Made by a program: the position numbers and the translations under genes | Part shown: positions 46,380 through 59,199 of the stretch, in pieces | Numbering within the stretch: the stretch's first letter is position 1 | Layout of the letters: every line of letters begins with the position of its first letter | Notes under the pieces: generated by a model | Databases searched by the model: none | The model's input: only the letters and a program-made list of their open reading frames with translations | Told to the model about the DNA's origin: nothing | Source: Adiantum capillus-veneris | Taxonomy: Eukaryota > Streptophyta > Polypodiopsida > Polypodiales > Pteridaceae | Assembly (NCBI GenBank): GCA_014529385.2 | Contig: CM043960.1 | Location: forward strand, 26,985,896 to 27,049,895 | Direction: 5' to 3' | DNA length: 64,000 nucleotides

Positions 46380-49230
46380 TGTATGTTGTTTAGTCGTTCC
46401 TTGCGCTTTAAAATCCACAACTTGGCTTCCTCCCAAACCTGTGCTTGATTAGCTTGGGTTTGCTTCTTCCTTTCTGCTATATCATGGATCTTTATTAGCA
46501 TTTCTATGGTTAGTGGTATATGATACTTCTTCAACCTACATCCACTAATCTAGTTGGGCATCTCTTCTCCCTCTAATGTGACAAGTTTTATGGATCCACT
46601 TGATGCTATGTCATGAATCATGAATGCACCATTCCTCGCTTCTTTATTTTCTTGGAGTGTTGTTTTAAGGTGTACACTAATTCATAGTCACCCTTTTTCA
46701 ACTCCTCGTTGATTACATGTTGATTGTGAAACTCTATCATGCATCGTTTTTGGGCATAGATGCCTAAGAAAGCTCGTAAGCATGTCTCATCTACCTTTTT
46801 GAGAGCATCTACTAATCTCTGTGATAGCTTGTGACCAATCCATTCCAAGTCCTTGGCTACTCAAAGTGGGAGAATCAAGAAATCTATGGGCAATACATCA
46901 TAAGTCCAAATACCAAGTTAAAAGGTGTCCTTCCAATTGTTGTTTTGTAAGCTTGTTGTGCCCATAAAACTGAATGTAGCTTTTGGTCCCTATCTGTGCT
47001 TGATTTGTTCACTATCTTTTGTGAGCACTGTGCATATGATTTTTTTTGTGCTCTCTGCTTGTCCATTAGCTTGAGGGTAATAAGATGCTGATTTATGCGA
47101 TGAATTACCATGAATTCATCTAGAAAAGTTTATATCACTTCATTTAGGAAGTGAATTACTCTATCGTTAACTATTTCAATAGGAATTGCATATCTTGTAA
47201 AGACATTCTCATACAAGAATTGTGCTTTTGTTTTCACATTGTTCTTATGTCTAGCTTTTTCTTTGACCCATTTGGTCAGGTAGCCTGTGGCCACACTAAT
47301 GATATACTAAGCATATGTACGATATGCAGGCAGTGCTATGGGCCCTACAAAATCTATGCCCCACTTGAAAAACGTTGTTGCTCCCATCATAGGTCGTAGA
47401 GGCATTTTGTATCTCCACATACATACCTTTGTTCGCTAACATTCATCACATCTATTCACATATGCTTCAGCATCCATGAATAAGATCAGCCACCAGATTC
47501 CTACAACAATGATTGCTTTTTTCGTTTTGTTAGCATATAAATGCCCACTGCTTGCTAGCATGACCTTGCTCTAGCAAATGTGTGTAATAGAATGTATTCA
47601 CATTCTATTACACACATCTGCAATTGACCTTCTTTCCTCTCTTGTAGAGGTGATCCTCAATCAACATGTAATTCTCAACATCCATTTGAATGGATTTTAT
47701 CCTTGTTTTGCTCAACCTCTCTTGCAAGGTTCCCTTTGTCAAGTAATCCACAATGTATGAGCTCCACTTATGTGAAATGTAACTCTGAATAGTGTTGCAT
47801 GTTCTACAGGTACATTGAGTGCACAAAGGTTGCATGAAGTAATGTGTTCATGAACACTTTTCTGCATTTTAGGTCAATATACACCTAGTCACATTAATCT
47901 CTGATATGTTTATGCTTTTTCATTGTGAATTCCTCTGTTTTGCACATGAGCTTGGCTCAAGTACACTTTCATCTCATATGGCTTTATACATAGCCTCAAG
48001 TACACTTTTCTCTCATTTGGCTCTATACATAGCTTCAATATAACATCAATTCCTTGCTTGTTTAGCCTTCTTGCTATTAGCACAAGTGTTCGGGTTTCCA
48101 TGATTGGCTGCTTTTTAATCCGTAATGATCCAATGGTGAGCAAAGGTATGACATGTTCACTCCGCATTGGCACCATATCAATGTTGAAAAGATAAGAATC
48201 TGGCAAGGTATCGTCAACTCCAGGTACTTCTCCATGAGTCAATCTTGACAAATGGTCAACCCTCTGATGTGTAGTTCTCTTTTTCACCACCACAATGAAA
48301 TCAAACTCAAGCAATATAATGAACCGTCTAACAATGTCCTATATTGCAAGGTTTGTTCACGAAGTACAATAGTGCTTGATGATCCACAAAAAACACAAAT
48401 TTGTTTGCAAGAAGGTAGTGGTTGAACTTTTTCATAGCATAGACCATTCCTAATCCTTCTCTTTATATGATTGTATAATTCTTTTCCACACTATTCAACT
48501 ATAGGCTTGAGTAAGAAAAGTCCATGTTGTTCTCTCCAGGTTGTGCTAAAATGAATCCTATAGCACGTCTATAGCATAAGTTGATGCATTGATGTGCCAC
48601 TGCTTCTCAATGTCTGGAATGCTTCTTCACATTCTTTGGTCCACTTAAATTTTGTGCTAAGGGAGTAGAGATGTCTGGCAATGATTGCATACATATAGAT
48701 GAATCACCTATTCTAACCACAATGGCCCATGAAGGCTTGTACCTCCCTAACTCTTGTAGGTCTTGGTAGAGCCACACTTGCTTTAATCTTCTCGAGATCC
48801 GTGGAAATGCCATTCGTGGATACAATGTGCCCTAGATTTTTTCCTTGTCTTTCCATGAAGACACATTTCTCTGGATTTAAGCAGATACAATAGGTTCTAC
48901 ACTTCTCAAAGATATTCTTCAAATGCTCAATGTGCTCATTAATGAAGAGAGAATACACATATAAGTTGTCCATATAGATCTCTAAGAATTGTCTTGGATA
49001 CTCTTTAAAGGCATGACTCATCAGACTTTGAAATGTGGTGGTTAAGCCAAATGGCATTACTCTATAAGCAAATATGTCCCATTTTGTGGTAAAGGTCATC
49101 TTATGTTGATCCTATGCCTTTATTACAAGCTGATTATAACCTGAAAAGCCATCAAGAAAGCTATAAGCTTCCTTTCCTACAACTCGCTCTATCACATGAT
49201 CAGTCATTTGGGAAGGGATAGTTGTCTCTT
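46380..49230 (-). mobile_element. Ty3/gypsy pol fragment, minus strand
   Basis: From right to left on the minus strand come reverse transcriptase (about 48700-49230, with AYRVMPFGLT, IYMDNLYVYS and LNPEKCVF), an RNase H end (about 47910-48310, VDHLSRLTHGE), integrase core (about 46900-47350, with a TPFNLVFGL end) and an integrase C-terminal part (about 46620-46850). The style matches non-chromodomain plant gypsy lineages. No LTRs were found. It is an old fossil with many breaks. Confidence 0.8.
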
Positions 49231-49654
49231 ATAGTAGATACACACACACACACACAAGCAATATGCTTAACATGTTCTACTTCACATTAATGTCGACACA
49301 CCGACCCAACCCCTCAATGCTAATCAACATATATTGACACTAATTGCACACACATTGTGGAAAGAAAAGACAAGAGTAGGAAGTCATAGACCTCAAACAT
49401 CATGGCCAATGATATGGCTAGGAGAGATTGATTAGAGATCTAGAATGTAATCCATTTCACTTGCACACAATCAATACAAAGTAAACTAATAAGAAGAAAT
49501 GAAAGTTAATTAATGAAAATCAAGAGTTACAGAGGTATTGAGAGCCCAAAAACCTCATGACCACCATATCTTCAAGAGCTTTGCTCACCCAAAAATGCTT
49601 ATCTTTTAGCTTAGGGCTACTTTATAGGCATGGAATCTGAGCCATTCTACATTA
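49231..49654. other. Non-coding stretch
   Basis: It has a short CA run (49239-49255) and no recognisable gene. Confidence 0.6.
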
Positions 49655-49882
49655 CAATTAAATTAGGGTTGCAGGAATGCACAAACAACTTGGAGAAAAT
49701 GAAGAACCTCAAGCACACAACAGAGGGTGTATTGCTTAGTGTGCAAAATAGGAAGCCCTAGAGTAATGGATGTATATACAGTGCAAGAGGGGAAAACCTC
49801 CTAGTGAGAGAAAAAGTGCCAAGAAAGTGCCTCGATGGTCCTAAGTGTGTTCACACACATCACTACCACATATATGGTAACA
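49655..49882 (-). repeat. 3' LTR of the copia element (about 228 bp)
   Basis: It matches the 5' LTR at 54913-55138, with a diverged left end (AATTAAATTAGGG), and ends ATATGGTAACA next to the polypurine tract. The LTR divergence suggests an old insertion. Confidence 0.82.
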
Positions 49883-50676
49883 AATCCCCCCTATGATTGA
49901 TGCGGTGCAGAGATGGCACATAGCATATAGGAAGTGTCATGCCCTTAGGACATGATCAACCCTAAACCTTCAAACTTCTCATGAGGCAATGCCTTTGTGA
50001 ATCAATCTACAAGGTTGTCATGTGTTGTAACCAACCTGATCTCTCGTGCTGAGAGTCTCTCCTTGACATAGTGATAATGCACCTCAATACGCTTTGTGAG
50101 AGCATGGAAAATTGAGTTCCTTGCAATTGACAATGCACTCTGGCTATTAGTGTAGATGATGTTGGGAGTGTCCTATCCAACACCCAAGTCAGTCATAAGG
50201 AGTATGAGCCGTACACACTCAAAAGTAGCTATGAAGACTGCCTTCTACTTAGCTTCACAACTGAAACTAGCCACAATAGGTTGCTTCTTGCTTAACCATG
50301 ACATGCATGCACTACCAAGCATGAAACAAAAACCAGTTGGGGACACTTCCATGTCATAAAAATCAACCCAATTTGAGTCTAAAGAAGCATGTAAATCTGA
50401 TGGCAATGATCCCCCTTGGGATAAAACAACCCATGATGTAATGTGCCATTCAAGTAGTGAAAGATCCTTTTAACAGTCTGGCAATGCTCATATAAATCTG
50501 CTGGCAATGATCCCTCTTTGAACAAAACAACCCATGATGTAAAGTGCCACTCAAGTAGTGAAAGATTCTTTTAACAATATGCCAATGCTTAGACCCTAGG
50601 CTATGCATAAATATGTTGTCCGGTGAGACTACAAATTGACTATGCACAAGTTGCAACCTGCATGTAGACCTTACTA

Positions 50677-50979
50677 TGTTAAATACTATGGGCTTAAGAG
50701 AACTAGAGTGGGTGATACCTAACCATAATGCATAAGTGAGAGAGAGAAGTGTGAGCAAGTGATATGACTCAAGAAAATTAGGTTCCAAGATAGATTAACT
50801 TGGACTCATAAACACGATCTTGACCTAAGTGCCAATGATCACAAGTTCATAGGAAGCATTGCACCTCATGTACACAAACTTGGATGAACTTTCATTGAGT
50901 AATGGGCCTCTTTTATACCAGGCCATACACTACTATTGCATATGGGTTTTGTGCCCCTTCACCTTCTACCAACCTTACA
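50677..50979 (-). repeat. 3' LTR of the nested element (303 bp)
   Basis: It is a near copy of 52701-53016. Just beyond its right end, the minus strand has a purine-rich GAGAGAGGTAT tract. Confidence 0.85.
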
Positions 50980-51239
50980 TAATACCTCTCTCAAAGATAC
51001 AATCTTTGAGCTTTCTTAATCCCTTTACTCCACAGTGAGTAGCCTAGAAAAATGCACCAAACTTCTATAATCTAGCCCAGATTTCCCATTCCTATAGATT
51101 AGCCCAAGTCTTGACATGTGCATACATACATCATGGGGGTTTTACTACACATAATTAAACAAATTTTCACTCCTCCTCGAAGCTTCTTCCCTTGTTGGTG
51201 CCTCTTCTTCTCTTCTTCCTATGAAATTTGCCTCATGTT

Positions 51240-51945
51240 GAGGGCAATCTCAAGCAAAATGTCCTGGTTGTCCACACCTGTGACATATGAATTGTCCTCT
51301 ATCTCCACCTCATCCTCTTGTCATTCTTCCACCTCTGAACGCTCCTTGGTTAAAGATCACTCGATATCTTTGTAATTCTGACTGAGCCACACCTTCTGGC
51401 TCAGTCCTCTACTTTGAATCAAATTCCATAAGTGCAGTAATTATTTCATCAAGCTTCTTTTCCCATATTTTACAAAGTAGACACAAGCAAGTCAGATGGT
51501 GCCTTGTCAATAGTGTTGAGTAGAAATGTAATGGCTTCATTATCAGGAATCTTCTTTTGTACTCCTAGAAGTTGTTGCTTCAATGCTCTAAACTTGTTAT
51601 GTTGAGCCACAAGCGACTCACCATCCTTCTTCTTCAATTTGTAGAACTGCATCAACAAATTGGTCTTCGAGCTCTTTATTGTGTTGCCAAACTCCTGGTT
51701 GAGAGCATCCCAAGCCTCCTTCATGTCCATAATCCCAGCAATGTGTGAGATTACATAATCTCCTAATGATTGAGCAATGATTTCAACGGCCTTTTGATTG
51801 GATGCAATTGTTGTCGAGCTTGATGTTTCATCATTACGCTTTATTAACCATAGACCCTTGTGCATCAATAATTACATAGTTTTGATGTGCTAGGTGAAAA
51901 AATTATTCCCATTAATGGTGGTAATAATGGTGATTTTTTGCTCCA
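51240..51945 (-). pseudogene. gag region of the nested element
   Basis: The minus-strand protein reads MHKGLWLIKR, DMKEAWDALNQEFGNTIKSS and LMQFYKLKKKDGESLVAQHN, the typical UBN2/copia Gag capsid region. A zinc knuckle (C-H-R-C-G-Q-P-G-H) lies near 51250-51290. Confidence 0.82.
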
Positions 51946-52683
51946 TGAGGTGGTCTTACTTGGCAACTCACACAAGTAGTGTCTAACCTCTACAATGAAC
52001 ATCAGTGTTCACAAAAAATGAACCTTTAGTGTAGATTTAAAGGACAAGAATGTGAAAATTCACGGCTAGTTTGGAGGGTCACTTGATGGACACCGACTAG
52101 ATTTGGAGGATTTTAGTGTAAGAACGGGTCAAAACACGTTTAGTATTCATTAGTATGGGAATGGTGCCTTGATCTCAATGCTACTAAAAAGAAAAATAAG
52201 TTGCAAAAGATCAAGAATTCTTAAGGTTGACTACCAAGAGTGAAGCTTGTTTGATCTCGAGCCACAACGGCTATCTTTAGGGCTTGGTGGTGACTTTTTC
52301 TTTGCAAGGCAAAGAAACTATTGCGCATAGTCTTTTTGTGCACACAAGCCCCAAATGACGAGGTTAATCGGTTGGAGATGCAACGATTCCTTACAGCACG
52401 GTGAAAAGAAACGAACACAATCAAACTCCTATGCTCTTGTAAAAGAAATGCTTTTGCTCATTAAACACTTTTTAGAATCTCCGAGTTTCTTTGAATGAAG
52501 ACTTCTTCTAGGCATTCTCTCCACACATTCTTCAATGAGGGTTAGGAGAACTTACTTGAAAGTAAAGAGAGTGAAGGTATACCCTTTACACATACTTAAT
52601 GGAGACTCTCCCAATGCCTGAATCAACAAGATTTCCTTCCACTAAGCACCTTTGATTGTAAGAGCACTACTCAACCCTAACTA

Positions 52684-52698
52684 CCATGGCTCTGATAC
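52684..52698 (-). other. Primer binding site of the nested element
   Basis: The minus strand reads GTATCAGAGCCATGG next to the 5' LTR, matching the initiator-tRNA-Met site used by plant copia elements. Confidence 0.85.
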
Positions 52699-52700
52699 TA

Positions 52701-53016
52701 TGTTAAATACTATGGGTTTAAGAGAACTAGGGTGGGTGATGCCTAACCATAATGCATAAGTGAGAGAGAGAGAGAGAGAGAAGTGTGAGCAAGTGATATG
52801 ACTCAAGTGAATTAGGTTCCAAGATAGATTAGCTTGGACTCATAAACACGATCTTGAGCTAAGTGCTAGTGATCACAAGTTTGTAAGAAGCATTGCAACT
52901 TATGTACACAAACTTGGATGAGCTTTCATTGAGAAATGGGCCTCTTTTATACCAAGCCTTACACTACTACATTCCGTATGGGTTTTGGGCCCCTTCACTT
53001 TCTACCAACCTTACCA
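52701..53016 (-). repeat. 5' LTR of the nested element (316 bp)
   Basis: On the plus strand it starts TGTTAAATACTATGGG and ends CCAACCTTACCA. It repeats at 50677-50979 with a shorter GA run. Confidence 0.85.
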
Positions 53017-53599
53017 TATACTAAACCATCCTTCAAAATATAGCCCTCACAAACATGCTTAGAACGTGTTTTGAGATGCCAAAAAGAAGAAATCATATCA
53101 GCTTTTTACAAATGTAGCAAACTGGAAAAATTCAGATGCCCAAAATGTGCATGCCAAAGTTTGGTATCTAATGAATCTAGAACTGCATTTGCAAAATTCT
53201 GCCCATACATGTCATACAATCCACAACACAAAATGCAAGATGCAACAATTTCATCACCAAAATTGAGATCATGAACTGTACATTTGTCATCCACAAATTT
53301 GATGATAAGACCAAGTCTTGCAAGTGCAGATACAGACAAAAGGTCTTTTTTATCTACGGTACATAAAGTGCATCAACAAGCGTGAAAGAAATTTCATTCG
53401 TAGCAGTGAGCACAATCTTTCCAACTACCTTGATTAGATAAGAGGCATTGTTGGCACAAATGATTGTATTCCCATGAGGGACAATGTCAAAAGAGGCAAA
53501 CAAGCCACGATGTGAAGTAATGTGCTTTGTAGCACCACTATCAAAGTACCACACATGTGAATCTGCAACAATTGACATACATGCATCATGGACAAAAGG

Positions 53600-54575
53600 A
53601 TCATAAGTACACTCTACACTAGATGACCACTTTGCATCTTCATCAATAGTACAATCTCCATTTCTAGAAATTTCTTTAATAGTTGCATTGTTACTAGATC
53701 CAGTTTTTTCTTTTTGGCCTGTTTTGCCCTCAATTTAGGACATTGCTCTATCAAGTGATCATTAGCCTTGCAAGAATGGCAACACATCTTCTTCTTGTCT
53801 TTTCCATCAGAATTCCTAGAACAATTGTTGTTAGTAGAAGAACTAGAAACAAGTGATTTGCTACTCACTAAAGAACCATGAGAAGTGGTTGCATTGCTAT
53901 TACCATCTTTTCTTTGAGCAGCAACAAAAGCCTACTCAAATGCATGTTGCTTAGCCCTCTTCTTTCTTGAAAGTGACTGACCAGCCTGCATAAGCAAACT
54001 GTCAAAAAGAACTTTACCCACAAAAATGAGTTTCTCATTGATATCCTTGACACCAACAAGGAAAGTGTCCATGTCAAGTTCCTCTTGCATAATCTTTGAC
54101 TCCAACTCTTTACGGAACAATGTAATTTTAACCTCATTGCGACTTGCATAAAGACCAGTCAAAGTATTCCAAGCTTATTTTGATAATTTTGTTGAGAAAA
54201 TGTGAGGAATAATAGTGTGCTTCATAGATAATGCAATCAATGCATGAGCCCGTGTGTCTCTAATATCCCAACAAGACTACTGAGCCATAGACAAAACAAC
54301 TCTAGCAGCAATACACTTGCCAAAACATGCAACATCCTCAATAGATCTTGTATCCACAGAAGGTAGACATACATCAATTCTCTTCACAAAGTTGCAAACA
54401 CCCTTGAGACAAGAACATACGTCATCATGTAATCCCATATTGCTTATTTATCCCCATCCAATTTCTCTTTATCAAACATCATGTACGCCCACATTGGGTA
54501 GTTATCCCCATCCAATTTTTCCTCGACAGCAAACATCTTGAAAACATATGTCTTGTTGTCAGCCATAGTGATTGA
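53600..54575 (-). pseudogene. copia gag region (outer element)
   Basis: Near 54500-54565 the minus strand reads VFKMFAVEEKLDGDNYPMW, closely matching the gag start of the element at 1-1508. A CCHC zinc knuckle (CHSCKANDHLIEQC) lies near 53750-53790. The region is not intact. Confidence 0.8.
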
Positions 54576-54912
54576 GTACACCTAATGTGAAAATTTCTCC
54601 AAAAGAGGTAAAATGAATCAGGACTAACACATGATATGTAGCACAACCTGAATAGGACTGTAAAAGAGACTTGTTCTGCAAAAAGTTGCATTGACAAAAA
54701 ATTTGTCTGCATAGGACAACCTATAGTGAAAACACGGGCTGAAATGAACCCGGATCAAAATTTTGAGCACAACAAGCTCTTTGAGCATTCTTGAAGTATT
54801 TTTTGACATGCTAACACTCACCAAAGCTTACCCGATCTGGAGAAAGTGAGCACGGGGTGATGGCAACACTGGCGACTATGCCCGAGAGGACGTAACCTAG
54901 TTTGATATAAAT

Positions 54913-55138
54913 TGTTAGAATCAGGGTTGCAAGAATGCACACACAACTTGGAGAAGACGTAGAAGTTCAAGGCACACAATAGAGAGTGTGTTGCTTAGTG
55001 CATAAAATACAAAGATAAGTTAGCCCTTGCGTGATGGACATATATACAATGAATGGGGGGGAAATCCTCCTAGTGAGGGAAAAAGTGCCTTGACGATCCT
55101 CAGTGTGCACAAATACCACTTCCACATATATGGTAACA
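54913..55138 (-). repeat. 5' LTR of the copia element (226 bp)
   Basis: On the plus strand it reads TGTTAGAATCAGGG...ATATGGTAACA. It aligns along its length with the LTR at 1282-1508. Confidence 0.85.
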
Positions 55139-57020
55139 TTAAGCCCATATCCCATAGTCTTTTACAAATTGGAACTCCAAATGAACCCAAAACCATATAA
55201 TATACGTAGGAAATACGATGGGACATTTGTAGCACATCCTTTTCTTGGTGCATGGTTGATGTAGGTGTTAGCCACTACTAATATTCTCCCCCTCCTAATT
55301 TGGTGCATTTCCTCGTGCATTGCTAAAGCAAAGTATGATGACATGATAAAGTGTACATCCTTGGAAGGAATGTTGAGATGTCACAAAGTAAAGGAAGTCA
55401 TAAGCATCAAAAGCTAATAAAAATGTAGATAAAATATGAAGTACAATGACCAAGAAGCATGCAAAGTGAGTTACTTCAATATATGGTTCAATGCATAGCC
55501 AAAAACTAAACAACACAAAGCAAAAAAAAAAAACACAAATATTCATGAATATTAAACCATTAAAATTTTTAGACTTATTGATGCTAACACAAATAATTAA
55601 ATATGATCATAGGCTAATGCAAATTCATAAGACCACTATTCTAAGAAAACCATATGATCATTTTCAAGGAAACAACCAAACCTATACGAGCTCATGAGTT
55701 ATATATGAGTTCAAAAATCCAAGTACAATGTCACATAACTTTTAGAGAAAGCTCATGGAAGATTTTTATTATTTCATTGAAAAAAATAATGCATATCATA
55801 TGGCGCACCACCCATGATAGGTTTCGCTTCGACTCCCGTTTTTTTTGTTATCCACAAGGCTCTCTATAAGAGCCTAATAGTCTACCAAGGTGATGACTAA
55901 CCCCTATTAGCTCAGGGCATCAATTTAGAGCCTTAACCAAGCGAGCCAAAGTGGTTCTCCTCACCTACCAAGTGCCAATAAAGTGCTAAGACAATGTAGA
56001 CACAAACTAAACATAGAGATTTGTTTTCATTGCATCTCGTAGATTTTTTCCTCCATTCTTGAACACTTTTAGTAATTCATTTGTTCAAATTTTTCGCAAT
56101 TTTATGTTTCCATTATGAGAGTATGCTTATGGCATATGAACTGAGAGAAATCCCTAGGTTATGATAGAAATGAGTGTAGCATTAACGCAACCATTAGGCA
56201 TCTAGGACTAGGAAGAGTACTAACTTAAGGTCACATGCAATTACATGTGCTTAAAATAAATAAACCCAAATTTCTAATGTGTTTAATTTTTACAAATTTT
56301 AGTGTTGAAACTTTAATGTATGCTTAGTTTTGGAAATGAAGAGAACCATATCTAAAAGCAATTTACACTTATCCAAGCATATAAAGAATGTAGTGATAAA
56401 AAAGAGCAAAGCATGAAAAAAATTTCACCTATTTATGCACTTTGGTTCATCCTTGAGTAAGCAGCCACTCTTGTAGATTCCCTTAATTTGTTTATTTTGC
56501 AATCTAAGTCTCTCGAAGAGTCTCTTGATTTGTTTATTTTGCAATCCAAGTCTCTCGAAGCCAAGTGTTAGTGAAACACAAGCCCAAAAAACCATTATTG
56601 AAAACCAAAAAACACACAAAGAGCTTTATTGGAAACCGATTCTAGGGTTTTAAATACCCAAATTTGCCAAAGGAAGAAAAACCCACGAGGAAAAAAGTGC
56701 CTTTGGTTACACACATGTAAATTTTCTTTATGGATGGCAAATGTATGCATAAGCAATTTAAATGAGAGAGATAATGCTTCTAAATAAGCAAATTTTACAA
56801 TTTTTAAAGTGTCCAAAAATTTGGCTAGCAACTAGCCTGAAATTTGGCATTTTTGGGTCAAGCAAATGAGCTAGAGATGACATCAACTTTTAATAGAGTG
56901 ATGAAATGGCTCTCGATAGCCGAATATTACAATATGTTACTTCATGCCTAACAATCTAATCATGAATGCCTTTACTATTTGAAACGTGTTGGAGAAGCGC
57001 TTCAACGCACAAGCATTGGT
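55139..57020. other. Non-coding stretch
   Basis: No gene is supported. A minus-strand purine tract (GGAGGGGGAGAA) near 55286-55298, followed by a TATTAGTAGTGG start, could be the remains of another LTR end at 55139-55287. Confidence 0.45.
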
Positions 57021-57028
57021 AATGGCAT

Positions 57029-57142
57029 GCACACACACACACACACATGTGTGTGTGCACCCCGCGCACGCACGTGCACACACACACACACACATAAAGT
57101 AGCTGGTCACCACGAGGAGATATACCACACCTTGTGAAATTT

Positions 57143-57217
<75 letters not shown>
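57029..57217. repeat. CA/GT and GA microsatellites
   Basis: CA-GT runs at 57029-57093 form a partly self-complementary tract. A run of about 35 GA units follows at 57147-57217. Confidence 0.95.
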
Positions 57218-57218
<1 letters not shown>

Positions 57219-57228
57219 GTCAACTTAT

Positions 57229-57352
57229 ACACTTGCTAGGCAAAGCACTTTTCTCATATCTTTTGTGTCTAGCAATGCATTCTGTTGTGTACACTTGCTA
57301 GGCAAAGCACTTTTCTCATATCTTTTGTGTCTAGCAATGCATTCTGTTGTGT
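57229..57352. repeat. 62 bp perfect tandem duplication
   Basis: ACACTTGCTAGGCAAAGCAC starts at 57229 and 57291, and the two 62 bp units look identical. They lie directly after a long GA run, which suggests a very recent event. Confidence 0.9.
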
Positions 57353-57700
57353 ACTTTCAGAGCTCAGTGCATGTAGGTTGGAGGGTTGCTGAAGAATTTG
57401 TTTGCAAGCTTGGTGAAGAGATTGATTATGTGATAAGGTTTGAGGATTTCATGGGGCCTATTTGATTATGGATGATTGGAATAACCTATTCTCTCATGCC
57501 CCTTTGAAACTGAATTCATGAAGCTGTTGTGTACTTTCATAGCTCAGTGCATGTAGGTCAAAGAATTTGTTTGCAAGCTTGGTGAAGAGATTGGTTACAT
57601 GATAAGGTTTGAGGATTTTATGGGGCCTATTGGATTATGGAGGATTGGAATAACCTATTCTCTCATGCCCCTTTGAAACTGCATTCTATTGTAGAACAAT
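57351..57700 (+). pseudogene. DEAH-box helicase-like fragment, tandemly duplicated
   Basis: The first unit (57351-57530) encodes WRVAEEFVCKLGEEIDYVIR followed by FEDF. This resembles the conserved RVAEE-GCKLGEEVGY-IRFED stretch of DEAH-box RNA helicases such as Prp22/Prp16, between motifs Ia and Ib. The second unit (57531 to about 57700) repeats it with a small internal deletion and changed frame. Only this short stretch is present and the flanks do not match, so it is a dead exon fragment. No donor gene is visible. Confidence 0.5.
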
Positions 57701-58099
57701 TGCTCGTAAGTTCTTGGTAAAATATTGGGTCATGTTGGATATGGTATGGTAGGACCATATATACAGACCATTCACTGGCTTTTGAATCTCGGTATCGGAG
57801 TTTTTTGTTTTAAGGCTCCTCTTGCCATTGTCTTGAAAAAAAAAAAGCTACTTTGTTTCTAGAAGAGGTGCTCAAAAGCTTCAATAAGTGGTGGACTCTT
57901 AGAGAGTTTTCCTCTCTTTTTCTGTAGCAAGAAGATTACACTAGCTATCAATTGGCTATAAGGTGGCATGGCATACATTGGGGGCAACAATCAAACACTT
58001 ACACATTTCTCTTGTTCCAAATGTAGAGGATAGTTTCAAAGATTGGAACCTATCCAAATCACAGATTTCTTGGTGGAAGGCTCCAATTGCTATATACTA

Positions 58100-59115
58100 A
58101 CAATTGTTGGTCAGTAAGCAGGATGTTTCAATTAGATGCAACAAACTTTGGGCCCTAAACAAGAGTTATGACTGGTGGGCAAAAGTTCTTACTGATGTAT
58201 GGCAAATATCCGCTACATTTAAGCATAAACATTTTCTATGGAAGTTGCTCATAGGTTCTCTATGTATGGGCTACTTGTTTACAGAAGAAACGGGAAATGT
58301 ATTAGATGCCATAGACTCAAATCTATGAAACAAGTATTTTGGCAATTTTATTCTTTCCCTTTGGGACTCAAAAGTGGATTGCAAAATAATTGTGTTTATT
58401 TTGATATTTGGGTTTTTTCTAGTGTTAAGGCCAAGCATACAATTTTGCTTGCAATCATTGAGGTATTGGTCGTTGTGGGATATATGGAACATCATGCTCA
58501 TCTGCTTTTTGACAAGGTTAGATCCTTCGACAGCACAGTCCCATGGGGGTGATAAAACAAAGGATCTTAGAAGACTCCTATGCTATGTCTGATAGACTTC
58601 TTAGGGATGCTTCACTGGTTATAATTGTAAATTTGTATCATAGAAACAAGAGTTATGATTGGTGGGAAAATATTCTTGCTGATATATCAAAAATATCAGC
58701 TACATTAAAGCATAAACATTGCTCATAGGTTCCCTACATATGGGCTGTTACAAAAGAAAAGGGAAATGTATTAGGTGCCATAGACTGGAATCTATGAAAC
58801 AAATATTTTGGCAATTTTATTCTTTCTCTGTGGAACTCAAAACTGGACTGCAAAATAACTGTGTTTGTCATTACATTTGGATTTTTCTAGTGTCAAGGCC
58901 AAGCATACAGTTTTGTGTGCAATCACTGAGGTGCTGGTCATTGTGGGATGTATGGAACATCATGCTCATCTGCTTTTTGACAAGGTCAGATCCTTCCACA
59001 ACACAGTCCCATGGGGGTGATAAAACAAAGGATTTTAGAAGACTGCAATGTTATGTCCTAACTGATCTTAGGGATGCTTAACTGGCTTTTATGAGCCAAT
59101 TATGAAGTACAATTG
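58100..59115 (+). mobile_element. LINE 3' fragment (zf-RVT region), tandemly duplicated
   Basis: Two copies (58157-58643 and 58644 to about 59115, period 487 bp) encode KSYDWWAKVL, HFLWKLLIGSL and RNGKCIRCHRLKSMKQVFWQF. The F-L-W-K-L-L segment, the C-x2-C-H and the F-W-Q stretch match the zinc-binding region that follows reverse transcriptase in plant L1-type LINEs. Frames change inside both copies, and no reverse transcriptase part is present. It is a short dead fragment. Confidence 0.6.
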
Positions 59116-59136
59116 TAAATTTGTATCATAGAAACT

Positions 59137-59199
59137 CACACACACACATAGACAAACATAGACACACACATAAATAAATAAATAAATAAATAAATAAAA

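Larger units (their letters stand above)
50677..53016 (-). mobile_element. Nested gag-only (TR-GAG-like) copia-type element, 2.3 kb
   Basis: LTRs lie at 52701-53016 (5') and 50677-50979 (3') on the minus strand, with the primer site beside the 5' LTR. The 1.7 kb internal part contains a gag region and a zinc knuckle only. No pol sequence is seen. Short gag-only LTR elements (TR-GAG) are known non-autonomous copia relatives that depend on other elements. It is a fossil with a few breaks. A clean 5 bp target duplication was not seen (TACTA lies on the left and TATAC on the right). Confidence 0.75.
49655..55138 (-). mobile_element. Ty1/copia element, with a nested gag-only element inside
   Basis: On the minus strand there is a 5' LTR (54913-55138), a gag region with zinc knuckle (about 53600-54570), a gag-pre-integrase part (about 53100-53340, LWHAHFGHLNFSSLLHL) and a short RT/RNase H remnant (about 50450-50670, LGSKHWHIVKRIFHYLSGT). 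A polypurine tract (GGGGGGATT, 49883-49891) and a 3' LTR (49655-49882) follow. It is the same family as the element at 1-1508. A 2.3 kb element is inserted at 50677-53016. It is broken, with many breaks and a reduced pol. Confidence 0.85.

Noticed and set aside
49650-55141. CATTA as target duplication of the outer copia element
   Set aside because: CATTA occurs at both ends, but on the right it overlaps the terminal CA of the LTR, so it cannot be the true duplication unless the LTR border is shifted.
55139-55298. Another LTR end on the minus strand
   Set aside because: There is a purine tract and a TATTAG start but no second copy or coding region, too weak to list as an element.
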